Positions 14,916-24,735 are shown, counted from the first letter of the stretch. The stretch: DNA of 64,000 bases from Vicingus sp036171675 (GCA_036171675.1 JAVHRO010000144.1:1-64000), one strand, 5' to 3'. Made by a program: numbers and translations. Notes: generated by a model not told the origin, from the sequence alone.

Positions 14916-15326
14916 ATGCCTAACTCAACCAATCATATTGAAATCATTAAATCGGTGAGGTTTGAATATGGGGTAATTGAACTTCGCTCCGACCATATCA
15001 TCACATATGAACCAGCCAATGGAATTACCTCTTATACGTTGCCTCAATTGGAAATTATGCTGGGAATTTTGATAGAAATTTCGGGAGGCATTCCTCGACC
15101 CTATTTTTCGAATAATTACAACTTAAAATCACTAGAAAGTGAGGAAAGAGTTTTTATTTCAAATAACTTTCGCCAATTTGCAAATGCGTTTGCAATGACA
15201 GAAAACTCTGCAATTACACGATTTATTACTCATACCTTTTTACAACTTTTCAGACCTGAAATTCCAATAAAAATGTTTAAAACTAAAGAAGAAGCCTACG
15301 AATGGTTAAGAACGTTTAACAACTAA
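14916..15326 (+). CDS. Small STAS/SpoIIAA-like protein between mutA and mutB
   Basis: A 136-residue soluble protein with no signal or membrane segment. A strand-rich start (HIEIIKSVRFEYGVIELRSD) is followed by a helix and the end KMFKTKEEAYEWLRTFNN, a pattern seen in the STAS/SpoIIAA-like (DUF7793-type) proteins of Bacteroidota. It sits between the two methylmalonyl-CoA mutase subunit genes with nearly no spacing, so it is made together with them. A structural or regulatory partner of the mutase is possible but only inferred from position. Confidence 0.55.
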   Translation: MPNSTNHIEIIKSVRFEYGVIELRSDHIITYEPANGITSYTLPQLEIMLGILIEISGGIPRPYFSNNYNLKSLESEERVFISNNFRQFANAFAMTENSAITRFITHTFLQLFRPEIPIKMFKTKEEAYEWLRTFNN

Positions 15327-15329
15327 GCT

Positions 15330-17462
15330 ATGACTCCAGATTTTTCTAAAATAACCTACAAAAAACTTCCCGAAGTAAAACCATCTAGAAGTAAAGAAAA
15401 TACTTGGTTAACATCCGAACAAATTCCTGTCAAATCAAGCTATCACGCTGAAGATGTTGCAAATTTAAAGCAATTAAAATTTGGTGCTGGATTAGCACCC
15501 AACTTGCGAGGTCCATACGCTACCATGTACGTAATGCAACCCTGGACCATTAGACAATATGCTGGATTTAGCACAGCTGAAGACTCTAATGCCTTTTACA
15601 GACGAAATTTAGCTGCAGGACAAAAAGGCTTATCGGTTGCTTTTGATTTGGCTACACACAGAGGTTATGACTCCGACCACCCAAGAGTGGTTGGCGATGT
15701 GGGTAAAGCAGGAGTTGCCATCGATTCGGTAGAAGACATGAAAATTCTCTTTAACCAAATCCCCTTGGATAAAATGTCGGTTTCTATGACCATGAACGGT
15801 GCTGTACTGCCTATTTTAGCATTCTACATTGTAGCAGCCATGGAGCAAGGTGTTAAAATCGAAGATTTGTCAGGAACCATACAAAATGATATTTTAAAGG
15901 AATTTATGGTAAGGAATACGTACATATACCCTCCTCTTCCTTCCATGCAAATTATTGCCGATATTTTTAAATATACCTCGGCAAAAATGCCAAAATTCAA
16001 TTCCATTAGTATTTCCGGTTACCATATTCAAGAAGCTGGAGGAACTAACGAAATAGAACTGGCTTATACATTAGCCGATGGTTTAGAATACCTACGTACT
16101 GGAATTTCGGCAGGAATGAACATTGACGAATTTGCTCCTCGACTATCTTTCTTTTGGGGAATAGGCATGAATCATTTTATGGAAATTGCCAAGATGCGTG
16201 CTGCACGGATGTTGTGGGCTAAAATCGTAAAACAATTTAATCCAAAAAATGAAAAATCATTGGCCTTACGAACTCATTGTCAGACCAGTGGATGGAGTTT
16301 AACCGAACAAGATCCTTACAACAACATTGCCCGAACTTGCGTGGAAGCCTTGTCTGCTGCTTTGGGAGGAACACAATCGTTACACACCAATGCATTGGAT
16401 GAAGCCATTGCTTTACCAACCGATGCTTCCGCAAGAATTGCTCGAAACACTCAAATTTATTTACAAGACGAAACCGACATCTGTAGAACAGTCGACCCGT
16501 GGGGAGGCTCTTACTATGTGGAAAGCTTGACCAACCAAATTGCTGAAAAAGCTTGGAAACTGATTGAAGAAGTGGAAGAAAATGGCGGAATGGCAAAAGC
16601 GATTGAAAAAGGTATTCCTAAACTGAGAATTGAAGAAGCTGCTGCTCGTAAACAAGCTAAAATTGATTCGGGCAAAGAAATTATTGTGGGAGTGAACGAA
16701 TACATCATTGAAAGCGAAGGAAATTTAGACATTTTAGAAATTGATAACAACCAAGTTCGAAAAGGACAAATAGAACGGCTAAACCAAATTAAAGCGACCA
16801 GAAACAACGAAAAAGTAAAAGGTGCGTTAAGCCAATTAACTGAAGTAGCAAAAACAGGCAATGGCAACTTGCTGGAATTAGCAGTTATTGCAGCAAAGGA
16901 ACGAGCTACTTTAGGCGAAATTTCTGATGCGTTGGAAGAAGTTTACGGTCGTTATCAGGCACAAATACGTTCAATAAGTGGTGTTTATAGTAGTGAATCT
17001 ATGGGAGATAAAGATTTTATAAAAGCCAAAGAATTAGCAGACCAATTTGCTGAATTGGATGGTAGAAGACCTCGTATTATGATTGCTAAAATGGGGCAAG
17101 ACGGTCACGACAGAGGTGCGAAAGTGGTTTCAACGGCTTATGCCGACATGGGGTTTGATGTGGATATCGGACCTTTGTTTCAAACACCAGCAGAAGCAGC
17201 CAAACAAGCCGTAGAAAACGACGTGCATATTTTAGGCGTATCTTCTTTAGCTGCAGGACATAAAACCTTGGTGCCTCAAGTAATAGATGAGCTTAAAAAA
17301 TTAGGGCGTGAAGATATTTTAGTGATTGTGGGCGGAGTTGTGCCAAAACAAGATTATGATTACTTGTTTGAAGCTGGAGCTGTAGGTATTTTTGGACCAG
17401 GAACCAAGATTAGCAAAGCAGCTCAGGAAATTTTGGAATTGATGATTGAGAGTTATTCTTAA
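15330..17462 (+). CDS. scpA: Methylmalonyl-CoA mutase large (alpha) subunit
   Basis: The 710-residue catalytic subunit, full length. The substrate-binding TIM barrel spans about 1-550 (YATMYVMQPWTIRQYAGFST, FDLATHRGYDSDHPRVVGDV). The C-terminal cobalamin-binding Rossmann domain carries DGHDRGAKV with the axial-ligand His near residue 593, followed by GGVVPKQDYDYLFEAG. It uses adenosylcobalamin to rearrange succinyl-CoA and methylmalonyl-CoA. No B12 riboswitch or cobalamin biosynthesis gene lies nearby. It is also named mutB. Confidence 0.97.
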   Translation: MTPDFSKITYKKLPEVKPSRSKENTWLTSEQIPVKSSYHAEDVANLKQLKFGAGLAPNLRGPYATMYVMQPWTIRQYAGFSTAEDSNAFYRRNLAAGQKGLSVAFDLATHRGYDSDHPRVVGDVGKAGVAIDSVEDMKILFNQIPLDKMSVSMTMNGAVLPILAFYIVAAMEQGVKIEDLSGTIQNDILKEFMVRNTYIYPPLPSMQIIADIFKYTSAKMPKFNSISISGYHIQEAGGTNEIELAYTLADGLEYLRTGISAGMNIDEFAPRLSFFWGIGMNHFMEIAKMRAARMLWAKIVKQFNPKNEKSLALRTHCQTSGWSLTEQDPYNNIARTCVEALSAALGGTQSLHTNALDEAIALPTDASARIARNTQIYLQDETDICRTVDPWGGSYYVESLTNQIAEKAWKLIEEVEENGGMAKAIEKGIPKLRIEEAAARKQAKIDSGKEIIVGVNEYIIESEGNLDILEIDNNQVRKGQIERLNQIKATRNNEKVKGALSQLTEVAKTGNGNLLELAVIAAKERATLGEISDALEEVYGRYQAQIRSISGVYSSESMGDKDFIKAKELADQFAELDGRRPRIMIAKMGQDGHDRGAKVVSTAYADMGFDVDIGPLFQTPAEAAKQAVENDVHILGVSSLAAGHKTLVPQVIDELKKLGREDILVIVGGVVPKQDYDYLFEAGAVGIFGPGTKISKAAQEILELMIESYS

Positions 17463-17502
17463 ATACTTATAAGCAAAGCATTTTTAAATAGCTTTGTTCT
17501 GC

Positions 17503-18312
17503 TTATTTCTTATACGAATCCACCGCTTTTCGAACACTACCAAACTCCAACAATAATTTGTTTGCAGTTTGGTAATCTACATTAATTTCTTTCATAATCA
17601 TTTGAGTACCCCTATCCACCAGCTTATCGTTACTCAATTGCATGTCTACCATTTTATTGCCTTTTACTTTTCCCAATTTAATCATTACCGCTGTTGAAAT
17701 CATGTTTAACACGAGTTTTTGTGCCGTTCCAGATTTCATTCTGGTGCTTCCAGTAACAAACTCTGGGCCGACCACCACTTCAACGGGAAATTTAGAAACC
17801 GCAGCCAATTTACTTCCTTTGTTACAGGTAATACAACCTGTAACAATGTTGTTCTTGTTGCATTTTTCTAACGCACCTATCACATAAGGTGTTGAGCCAG
17901 AAGCTGCAATTCCTATTACAACATCTTTATCTGAGACATTATACTCCAACAAATCTTTCCACCCTTGTCCTCTATCATCTTCAGCAAATTCAATAGCTTT
18001 TCGAATGGCTGAATCGCCACCAGCAATTAAACCCACCACCAAACCATGAGGCACCCCAAAAGTTGGTGGACATTCTGACGCATCAACTACACCAAGCCTT
18101 CCACTCGTCCCTGCTCCCATGTAAAACAACCTTCCACCCTGTTGAAATTTCTCCACAATTACATTCACTAATTTTTCAATGGAAGTCATTTCCTTTTCTA
18201 CGGAAAACGGAACGGTTTTATCTTCTTTATTGATATTTTTAAGCAATTCAATAACACTCATTTTGTCCAATCCATCGTAATTTGAATCTGCTTCGGTGGT
18301 TTTAATAGCCAT
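17503..18312 (-). CDS. murQ: N-acetylmuramic acid 6-phosphate etherase MurQ
   Basis: A 269-residue SIS-domain enzyme that cleaves the lactyl ether of MurNAc-6-phosphate to GlcNAc-6-phosphate and D-lactate in cell-wall recycling. Motifs: GAGTSGRLG (about 66-74) and DASECPPTFGVP (77-88), with the catalytic Glu in SECPPT; GSTRMKSGTAQKLVLN is near 190. The ATG at 18312 is used as start; a TTG two codons upstream is also open. It is slightly shorter than the E. coli enzyme (298), mainly at the C-terminus. It is convergent with the mutase operon, separated by 40 bp containing an imperfect ATAAGC...GCTTAT hairpin. Confidence 0.94.
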   Translation of the reverse strand: MAIKTTEADSNYDGLDKMSVIELLKNINKEDKTVPFSVEKEMTSIEKLVNVIVEKFQQGGRLFYMGAGTSGRLGVVDASECPPTFGVPHGLVVGLIAGGDSAIRKAIEFAEDDRGQGWKDLLEYNVSDKDVVIGIAASGSTPYVIGALEKCNKNNIVTGCITCNKGSKLAAVSKFPVEVVVGPEFVTGSTRMKSGTAQKLVLNMISTAVMIKLGKVKGNKMVDMQLSNDKLVDRGTQMIMKEINVDYQTANKLLLEFGSVRKAVDSYKK

Positions 18313-18394
18313 AATCAATTTATTAAAAAACGAATTTACAAATCTAGTTTTGCTTTATAGTAATATTTGGTAAATTTAGGGCAAACTTATATTC

Positions 18395-20077
18395 ATGTCG
18401 AAAAACTTAAGTGAATTATCCGGTAGAAAAGGATTAACCAATAATCTGTTTGAGAGAATTGGTGATGCTGCCCTAGAAAATGGCACACCATCTGCCGAAG
18501 CTTTAGAAAAATTAGCTAAAGAATTCTTAATTGGTATAGGAAATACTTACGGAACAGCTTCTTTTTACGATTTTACCAAAGAAGAAAACCAAGGTAAAAA
18601 AGTTTACATCTGCAATGGAAGCGCATGTGTTTGTGCTGGAAAACAAAACGAAGTAAAAAACGAGTTAAAAAAACATTTTAAACCCAACGAAATTGGTCAC
18701 ATGACGTGTTTGGGAAGATGTTACGAAAATGCGGCATTCCATTACAACGGAAAAAATTATTCAGGGAATGATATTGAGCAAATCTCAAATCTCAAATCCC
18801 AAACCAACTCCCTTCCTTCAGCCGACGGATTGGGGTGGGACAATCCTCAAACCTCAAACTACAATATAAAAGCTACTACCGAAATCCTCACCGCTACTTT
18901 CGATGGGTTTGAAAAGCATTATTCGTTATTAAAAACTTCACTAAAAAAATCACCCACGGAATTATTAAACGAAATCAAAAAATCGAACATTAGAGGTCGT
19001 GGTGGCGCTGGTTTTCCGATGGCATTTAAATGGGAAGCTTGTAAACACGAAAAAAATGATACCAAGTTTATCATTTGCAATGCCGATGAAGGCGACCCTG
19101 GTGCCTATTCGGATAGGTATTTACTAGAAAATCGCCCACACGCTGTTTTGTTTGGAATGCTTATAGCCGGATATATTACTGGTGCCGAATGGGGAGTGTT
19201 GTACATCCGAGCTGAATATCCTGAATCGGTTACCATTGTCCAAAAAGCCATTGATGAATTAAAGAATCATCAACTGCTTGGAAAAAACATTAATAATTCG
19301 GGTTTTAACTTCGATTTTAAAATTATAAAAGCACAAGGAGCCTACATTTGTGGCGAAGAAACAGCTTTAATCAATTCCATTGAAGGGCAACGACCAGAAG
19401 TTCGTACCCGACCACCTTTTCCTACGCAACAAGGCTTGTTTAATAAACCAACCATCGTCAATAATGTAGAAACGTTGGCTAATGTTTACAGCATTTTAAA
19501 AATTGGTGGAGAAGCTTATGCGAAACTAGGTACCGAAAAATCGAAAGGAACAAAATTAGTTTGTTTGGATAGTTTTTTCAACCATCCTGGAATTTACGAA
19601 GTAGAAATGGGAACTCCACTGGAAAAAGTAGTAATTGAATTAGGTGGAGGATTTAAATACCCAGTAAAAGCCATGCAAATTGGAGGTCCGTTAGGTGGAA
19701 TTGTACCTGTTTCAAAAATTAAGGATTTAAGTATTGATTTTGAATCGTTTGCTCAAAACGGATTTTTGTTGGGACATGCTTCCATTGTTTGTATTCCAGC
19801 AGATTTTTCGATGATGAAATACATAGAACACTTGTTTGAATTTGCAGCTTACGAAAGTTGTGGCAAATGTTTTCCTTGTCGATTAGGTACTAAACGTGGG
19901 CATGAATTAACATCGAAAGCCATTAATGAAAATTATAAAATTGACAAAAACTTATTCAGCGATTTACTAAACACTATGCAACAAGGGTCTTTGTGTGCTC
20001 ATGGAGGAGGAATACCATTGCCAGTAAAAAATGCCCTACAGTATTTTAATGATGAACTAAAAAAATATCTCAATTAG
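18395..20077 (+). CDS. fdsB: NAD-dependent formate dehydrogenase beta subunit (NuoE-NuoF fusion)
   Basis: A 560-residue fusion of a NuoE-like thioredoxin-fold [2Fe-2S] domain and a NuoF-like FMN/NAD domain. The [2Fe-2S] ligands are Cys73, Cys78, Cys105 and Cys109. NuoF motifs: RGRGGAGFPMAFKWE (NAD), CNADEGDPGAYSDR (FMN) and ESCGKCFPCRLGTKRG near 487 ([4Fe-4S]). It passes electrons from the molybdenum subunit to NAD. The linker at about 131-158 (LKSQTNSLPSADGLGWDNPQ) is odd: its DNA resembles intergenic repeats of this genome, including a near copy of the TCCGTCAGCTGACGGA palindrome. Two bp downstream begins a histidine kinase gene, then the alpha subunit. Confidence 0.9.
   Translation: MSKNLSELSGRKGLTNNLFERIGDAALENGTPSAEALEKLAKEFLIGIGNTYGTASFYDFTKEENQGKKVYICNGSACVCAGKQNEVKNELKKHFKPNEIGHMTCLGRCYENAAFHYNGKNYSGNDIEQISNLKSQTNSLPSADGLGWDNPQTSNYNIKATTEILTATFDGFEKHYSLLKTSLKKSPTELLNEIKKSNIRGRGGAGFPMAFKWEACKHEKNDTKFIICNADEGDPGAYSDRYLLENRPHAVLFGMLIAGYITGAEWGVLYIRAEYPESVTIVQKAIDELKNHQLLGKNINNSGFNFDFKIIKAQGAYICGEETALINSIEGQRPEVRTRPPFPTQQGLFNKPTIVNNVETLANVYSILKIGGEAYAKLGTEKSKGTKLVCLDSFFNHPGIYEVEMGTPLEKVVIELGGGFKYPVKAMQIGGPLGGIVPVSKIKDLSIDFESFAQNGFLLGHASIVCIPADFSMMKYIEHLFEFAAYESCGKCFPCRLGTKRGHELTSKAINENYKIDKNLFSDLLNTMQQGSLCAHGGGIPLPVKNALQYFNDELKKYLN
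18814..18829. repeat. Degenerate copy of the TCCGTCAGCTGACGGA palindrome within a coding region
   Basis: TCCTTCAGCCGACGGA matches at 14 of 16 positions the exact palindrome found at 6141-6156 and 60848-60863. It is read in frame in the linker of the formate dehydrogenase beta subunit. Confidence 0.5.
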
Positions 20078-20078
20078 T

Positions 20079-21287
20079 ATGAGTTTGTTTTCTCCCGACA
20101 CTTCAGCTTTTAATAGTTATTACGATAAAGCCCGCTATTTATTAGCTTGGCGAGTTTCTCTCGTTTTTATACCCATATTTATTATCGTAACCGTTTTCTA
20201 TAGCTTTACGAGTATTAATGCAGCTACTCCTTCTTTATTGGTTGTTTTTGTAGGATTATTTTGTTTAACCTTTTTATATTTAACCAAAAACTATAAACCC
20301 ATTTTTTGGGTGTACGCCATTAGTGGTTGTGTTCTATCTAACTATGCCATGAATACCGTTTTTGAACTGACTCATTACAACGATTTTTTATGGATATTGA
20401 TTTGTGTATTTCTTGCTTTTTTAGGTTTAGGCAGAAAAGTTGGTATTATTTTTATTGTTGCTAATGCTATATTAATTTTCTATTTCTTTCAATTTTCTTT
20501 AAATAAACACATTTCTATTTTACAGCCAAGAAACCATATTGAATTGTATGCTGAATTTCTAGAAGTTCTATTTGCTTTTTTTATATTAGGTTACCTCACA
20601 CATCAATATTTTTTATTCCAGCAGCACTCCGAAAAAGAGTTGAAAATTGCAAATAAAGAACTTGAACTTCAAAATCAACTCATAACAATAAAAAACAACG
20701 AAAATATCATGTTGATTAAGGAAGTGCATCATCGAGTAAAAAATAACTTACAAATTATTACCAGCTTACTTAGATTACAAAAAAATAATTTACCTGATGA
20801 TGTGCAAATTAAGTTTGACGAATCCATAAATAGGGTAATGTCAATGGCCTTGATACATCGTAAACTTTATCAATCAACCGATTTATCTAATGTAGATTTA
20901 GAATCTTATATCAACGATTTAATTAAAGAAATTTTTACTAGTCTTTCTACCAATAAAAATTTTACTACTACCGTTTCTACCAATGGTTTAAATATAGGCT
21001 TAAAAACTATTGTACCTTTTGGCCTTTTAATCAATGAATTACTTTCTAATTCGTTCAAGCATGCTTTTAAAGAATCCGCTAAAAATGCCATCACAATTGA
21101 ACTCAACCCTTTAAATGATGATTTTTTTGAGTTAAAATATAACGATACTGGAATTTGGAAATCAACAGACGATAAACAAATTCGATTTGGATTAGAGCTT
21201 ATCGAAACACTTACAGAGCAATTAGAAGGAACGTTTACACGAAAGAATACGAATTACATTTTTAAATTAAAAAATATAGACATCTAA
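20079..21287 (+). CDS. Membrane sensor histidine kinase, HisKA_2 type
   Basis: A 402-residue kinase: about six membrane helices (residues 20-185), a short coiled coil (EKELKIANKELELQNQLI), then a HisKA_2 dimerisation domain with the phospho-acceptor motif EVHHRVKNNLQIITSLLRLQ near 216, and a HATPase_c domain (N box NELLSNSFKHAF near 327). It lies between the two formate dehydrogenase subunit genes with 2 and 11 bp spacing, so it is co-expressed with them. No response regulator is adjacent. A role in sensing redox state or a substrate of this enzyme is inferred from position only. Confidence 0.87.
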   Translation: MSLFSPDTSAFNSYYDKARYLLAWRVSLVFIPIFIIVTVFYSFTSINAATPSLLVVFVGLFCLTFLYLTKNYKPIFWVYAISGCVLSNYAMNTVFELTHYNDFLWILICVFLAFLGLGRKVGIIFIVANAILIFYFFQFSLNKHISILQPRNHIELYAEFLEVLFAFFILGYLTHQYFLFQQHSEKELKIANKELELQNQLITIKNNENIMLIKEVHHRVKNNLQIITSLLRLQKNNLPDDVQIKFDESINRVMSMALIHRKLYQSTDLSNVDLESYINDLIKEIFTSLSTNKNFTTTVSTNGLNIGLKTIVPFGLLINELLSNSFKHAFKESAKNAITIELNPLNDDFFELKYNDTGIWKSTDDKQIRFGLELIETLTEQLEGTFTRKNTNYIFKLKNIDI

Positions 21288-21298
21288 ATAGATTTACT

Positions 21299-24019
21299 AT
21301 GAAGATAGCATACATCAATAACCAACCCCATCACTATAAAACTGGCGAAACCATTTTAAATTTTGTGAAACGTATCGAAGGAAATAAAGCCATTCCAACT
21401 CTATGCGACGCTCCCAATTTATATCCTTTTGGTTCATGCCGAATTTGTAGTGTGGAGGTAGCATTAGAAAAAGACGGAAAAACTAAAACCGTAGCCTCTT
21501 GCCACACTCCTGTTATGGAAAACAGCTATATCTATCACGAAACAGATAACATCCAAAAACTAAGAAAAAACATTATTGAATTAGTATTAACCGACCATCC
21601 TTTAGATTGTTTAACGTGTGAAGTAAATGGAAATTGCGAATTACAAGATGTTGCTGCTCGTATTGGAATAACAGAGGTTCGTTACCCTACTGGAGCAAAT
21701 CATTTAGATAGAAAAAAAGACGCTTCACATCCATACATGCGTTCTGAACTTTCGAAATGTATAAACTGTTACCGATGTGTAAGAGCTTGTGATGAAGTTC
21801 AAGGTCAATTTATTTTAACTATGGCTGGAAGAGGATTTGATGCCCACATCGCAAAAAGCATGAACGATTCCTTTATGGAATCCGATTGTGTAAGTTGTGG
21901 TGCTTGTGCTCAGGCTTGTCCAACCAATGCCATTTCCGATGTTTTTCAATCAAAATCGATACAAGCTACAAAAAAAACAAGAACGGTTTGCACATACTGC
22001 GGTGTGGGTTGTAACCTAGAAGTTTCAACCGTAAATGGGAAAATAAAATCTATTCAGGCTCCATATGACGCAGAGGTAAATGCTGGACATACCTGTTTAA
22101 AGGGTCGATATGCTTTTAAATTTTACGACCATCCAGACCGATTAAAAACCCCTATGATTCGTAAAAATGACAAACTTGAACCTGTGTCGTGGAATGAAGT
22201 TTATGATTTTATGGCTGATAATTTCAATGCTATTAAAAACGAGTTTGGGCCAGATGCAATTGCCGGAATTTCTTCAGCACGAACGCCTAACGAAGAAAAT
22301 TATTTGATGCAAAAATTTATTCGTGCGGTAATTGGAACCAATAATATTGACTGTTGTGCAAGAGTCTGCCACTCTCCTACAGCTTTAGGAATGCAAAAAT
22401 CTTTTGGCACAGGAGCCGCAACCAATTCAATAATTGATTTAGAATATACCGATTGTATTTTTATAATTGGTGCAAACCCAACCGATGCCCATCCTGTAAT
22501 AGGAGCAAAAATCAAACAAAAAATGATGAAAGGGGTTACTAGTATTGTGGTTGACCCTCGAAAAATTGAATTGGCAAAATATGCTACCTATCATTTACAA
22601 TTGAATCCAGGAACCAATGTAGCACTGCTAAACATGATGTTGTATTACATTATTTCTGAAGGATTAGAAGATAACCATTTTATTATTTCTCGTTGTGAAG
22701 GTTTCAAAGAAATGAAATCCGAAATTCTAAAATTAGATATGATCAAATTAGAAAAAATTACGGGAGTTGATAATAAACTGGTTAGAAAAGCTGCGATAGC
22801 TTATGCAAAAGCACATGCTGCAATGGAATTTCATGGTTTAGGAGTTACAGAACACACGCAAGGAACACATACAGTTCAATTGATTGGAAATTTAGCCATG
22901 ATTACCGGAAATATTGGTAAAAAAGGTACCGGCGTAAACCCTTTACGTGGGCAAAACAATGTTCAAGGTGCTGCCGACATGGGGGCTCAGCCTTATCAAG
23001 GTGCTGGTTATTATGATGTTAAAGATGTTAAAGCAAACAAACATTACAATAAATTTTATGGCTCAATCTTACCTACTCATGAAGGGTTAAAAATTCCTGA
23101 AATGTTTGACGCAGCTATAGTTGGTAAACTTAAGGCTTTATGGATTATTGGTGAAGATGTGGTGCAAACCGACCCCAATACTCAGAAAGTAATTAAAGCC
23201 CTTTCGAATTTAGATATGTTGGTTATTTCAGAATTGTTTATGACCGAAACAGCCAAATTAGCCACTGTGCTTCTCCCCGCTTCTTCATTCTTAGAAAAAG
23301 AAGGAACATTTACCAATGGAGAACGAAGAATACAACGAGTACAGCGTGTTGTTGAACCTATAGAAGGCACCAAACCTGATGGACAAATTATTGTTGAAAT
23401 GATGCGTAAAATGGGATACGACCAATGCGATTATACAGCAGAAAATATGTTGCAAGAAATTTCACAAATTGTTCCATTTTTTGAAGGTGTAAGGTGGAAT
23501 GCATTGGGAAATACTGGAAAACAGTGGCCTGTTTTACAAGATGGAAAAGGTACCAAACGATTACATTTAACTCAATTTAAACACGGTAAAGGTCAGTTCT
23601 TTTTCTATCCATTTAAAATAAGTAACGAACTTAAAATTCATTGCAAGGATTTTCCTTACATTATTACCACCAACAGAGAATTAGAACATTATAACTGTGG
23701 AGCAATGACACGAAGAACGGGTAACGTTGATATTCTTAACGAAGATGTGTTATTAATTAATCCCAATGATGCAAAAAACAATTCCATAAAAAATGGCGAC
23801 ATGGTTTGCGTAGAATCTCCTCGTGGAAAAGTGGATATTAAAGCAAAAATTACCGACGAAGTAAAACCAGGTATTTTAAGTTCTACCTTTCATTTTCCAG
23901 ATATAATGCTCAACAACATTACTTCTGATGAACATGATAGCGAAGCCTTTTGTCCTGAGTACAAAGTGGTAAGTTGTAGAATTAGAAAAAGTAAGGGAAA
24001 AAATATTTTAACGAATTAA
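21299..24019 (+). CDS. fdsA: Formate dehydrogenase alpha subunit, molybdopterin type
   Basis: A 906-residue molybdenum/tungsten bis-PGD enzyme. In order: N-terminal [2Fe-2S] domain (CDAPNLYPFGSCRICSVE), His-Cys cluster region HPLDCLTCEVNGNC, two [4Fe-4S] ferredoxin motifs (CINCYRCVRAC near 153; CVSCGACAQACP near 196), the [4Fe-4S] motif CTYCGVGC near 230, and the catalytic domain. The metal ligand is Cys357 in CCARVCHSPTALGM, where selenoenzymes have Sec. It oxidises formate, or reduces CO2, with NAD via the beta subunit. No fdhD, gamma or delta gene is seen here; maturation genes must be elsewhere. Confidence 0.92.
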   Translation: MKIAYINNQPHHYKTGETILNFVKRIEGNKAIPTLCDAPNLYPFGSCRICSVEVALEKDGKTKTVASCHTPVMENSYIYHETDNIQKLRKNIIELVLTDHPLDCLTCEVNGNCELQDVAARIGITEVRYPTGANHLDRKKDASHPYMRSELSKCINCYRCVRACDEVQGQFILTMAGRGFDAHIAKSMNDSFMESDCVSCGACAQACPTNAISDVFQSKSIQATKKTRTVCTYCGVGCNLEVSTVNGKIKSIQAPYDAEVNAGHTCLKGRYAFKFYDHPDRLKTPMIRKNDKLEPVSWNEVYDFMADNFNAIKNEFGPDAIAGISSARTPNEENYLMQKFIRAVIGTNNIDCCARVCHSPTALGMQKSFGTGAATNSIIDLEYTDCIFIIGANPTDAHPVIGAKIKQKMMKGVTSIVVDPRKIELAKYATYHLQLNPGTNVALLNMMLYYIISEGLEDNHFIISRCEGFKEMKSEILKLDMIKLEKITGVDNKLVRKAAIAYAKAHAAMEFHGLGVTEHTQGTHTVQLIGNLAMITGNIGKKGTGVNPLRGQNNVQGAADMGAQPYQGAGYYDVKDVKANKHYNKFYGSILPTHEGLKIPEMFDAAIVGKLKALWIIGEDVVQTDPNTQKVIKALSNLDMLVISELFMTETAKLATVLLPASSFLEKEGTFTNGERRIQRVQRVVEPIEGTKPDGQIIVEMMRKMGYDQCDYTAENMLQEISQIVPFFEGVRWNALGNTGKQWPVLQDGKGTKRLHLTQFKHGKGQFFFYPFKISNELKIHCKDFPYIITTNRELEHYNCGAMTRRTGNVDILNEDVLLINPNDAKNNSIKNGDMVCVESPRGKVDIKAKITDEVKPGILSSTFHFPDIMLNNITSDEHDSEAFCPEYKVVSCRIRKSKGKNILTN

Positions 24020-24066
24020 ATGGTATAATCTTTGATAAAATACGTTAAACCTTAAAAATTAAACCT

Positions 24067-24624
24067 ATGAAAACAAAAACACACATTACATTAAAAAGCT
24101 TATTAATTATAGCATTTTTATATTTTGGAAACTCAATTTTTGCTCAACATCAAAAGATAAACCATCATCCTAAAGGTTTGCCAAGGGCTACTATGCCTAC
24201 AAAACAACCTTCAATGCTACAAGCTCAAAAAGTATTAAAACGTACACAATTTGTAATTCTAAAAGCTAAAATAGCTGTAAATAAAGGCCAAAATTATACA
24301 GGCGATTTAGCTAAAGCTGTGGCTCATCAAAAACAAGCAAAGAAATTTTACTTGATGAAAAATCCAAACAGAGCTATTCTTCACTCTCGTCAAGCTCGAA
24401 TGTATGCCTTTAAAACGTTACAAGCAAACAAAGCTGGGACTGATGTTGATCAAAGCTATCAATTTAATAAAGAAGAAAATGCTATGATTGGCACCCAACA
24501 AGATGGAATTGACCTAGATAAAGATTTGGAGCAAACCACTTTCAACGACAAAGCGGTTACCGATAAAGAAATGACTGATAATGAAGTGTTAGAAACACCC
24601 GCCTCAGAATATAAAAATGAATAA
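24067..24624 (+). CDS. Secreted protein of unknown function
   Basis: 185 residues with a clear Sec signal (MKTKTHITLKSLLIIAFLYF then NSIFAQ, cleavage likely after AQ). The mature part is lysine-rich and helical (QAKKFYLMKNPNRAILHSRQ), and the C-terminus is acidic (DLDKDLEQTTFNDKAVTDKE). No family recognised. It follows the formate dehydrogenase operon after 47 bp and ends at a strong terminator, so it may share that transcript or have its own promoter. Confidence 0.6.
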   Translation: MKTKTHITLKSLLIIAFLYFGNSIFAQHQKINHHPKGLPRATMPTKQPSMLQAQKVLKRTQFVILKAKIAVNKGQNYTGDLAKAVAHQKQAKKFYLMKNPNRAILHSRQARMYAFKTLQANKAGTDVDQSYQFNKEENAMIGTQQDGIDLDKDLEQTTFNDKAVTDKEMTDNEVLETPASEYKNE

Positions 24625-24641
24625 CCGTTTTTCTAATTAAT

Positions 24642-24671
24642 AAAAAGGGTAAAGCAAACTTTACCCTTTTT
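24642..24671 (+). terminator. Rho-independent terminator
   Basis: AAAAAGGGTAAAG / CTTTACCCTTTTT form a perfect 13-bp stem with loop CAAA and a T-run, 18 bp after the secreted-protein stop codon. It ends the formate dehydrogenase region. Confidence 0.9.
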
Positions 24672-24735
24672 TATGTTATACAAAATCGGTTTAAAAGTAT
24701 TTACAAGTATAAAAATCTTACCTAAGCTTTATTTT

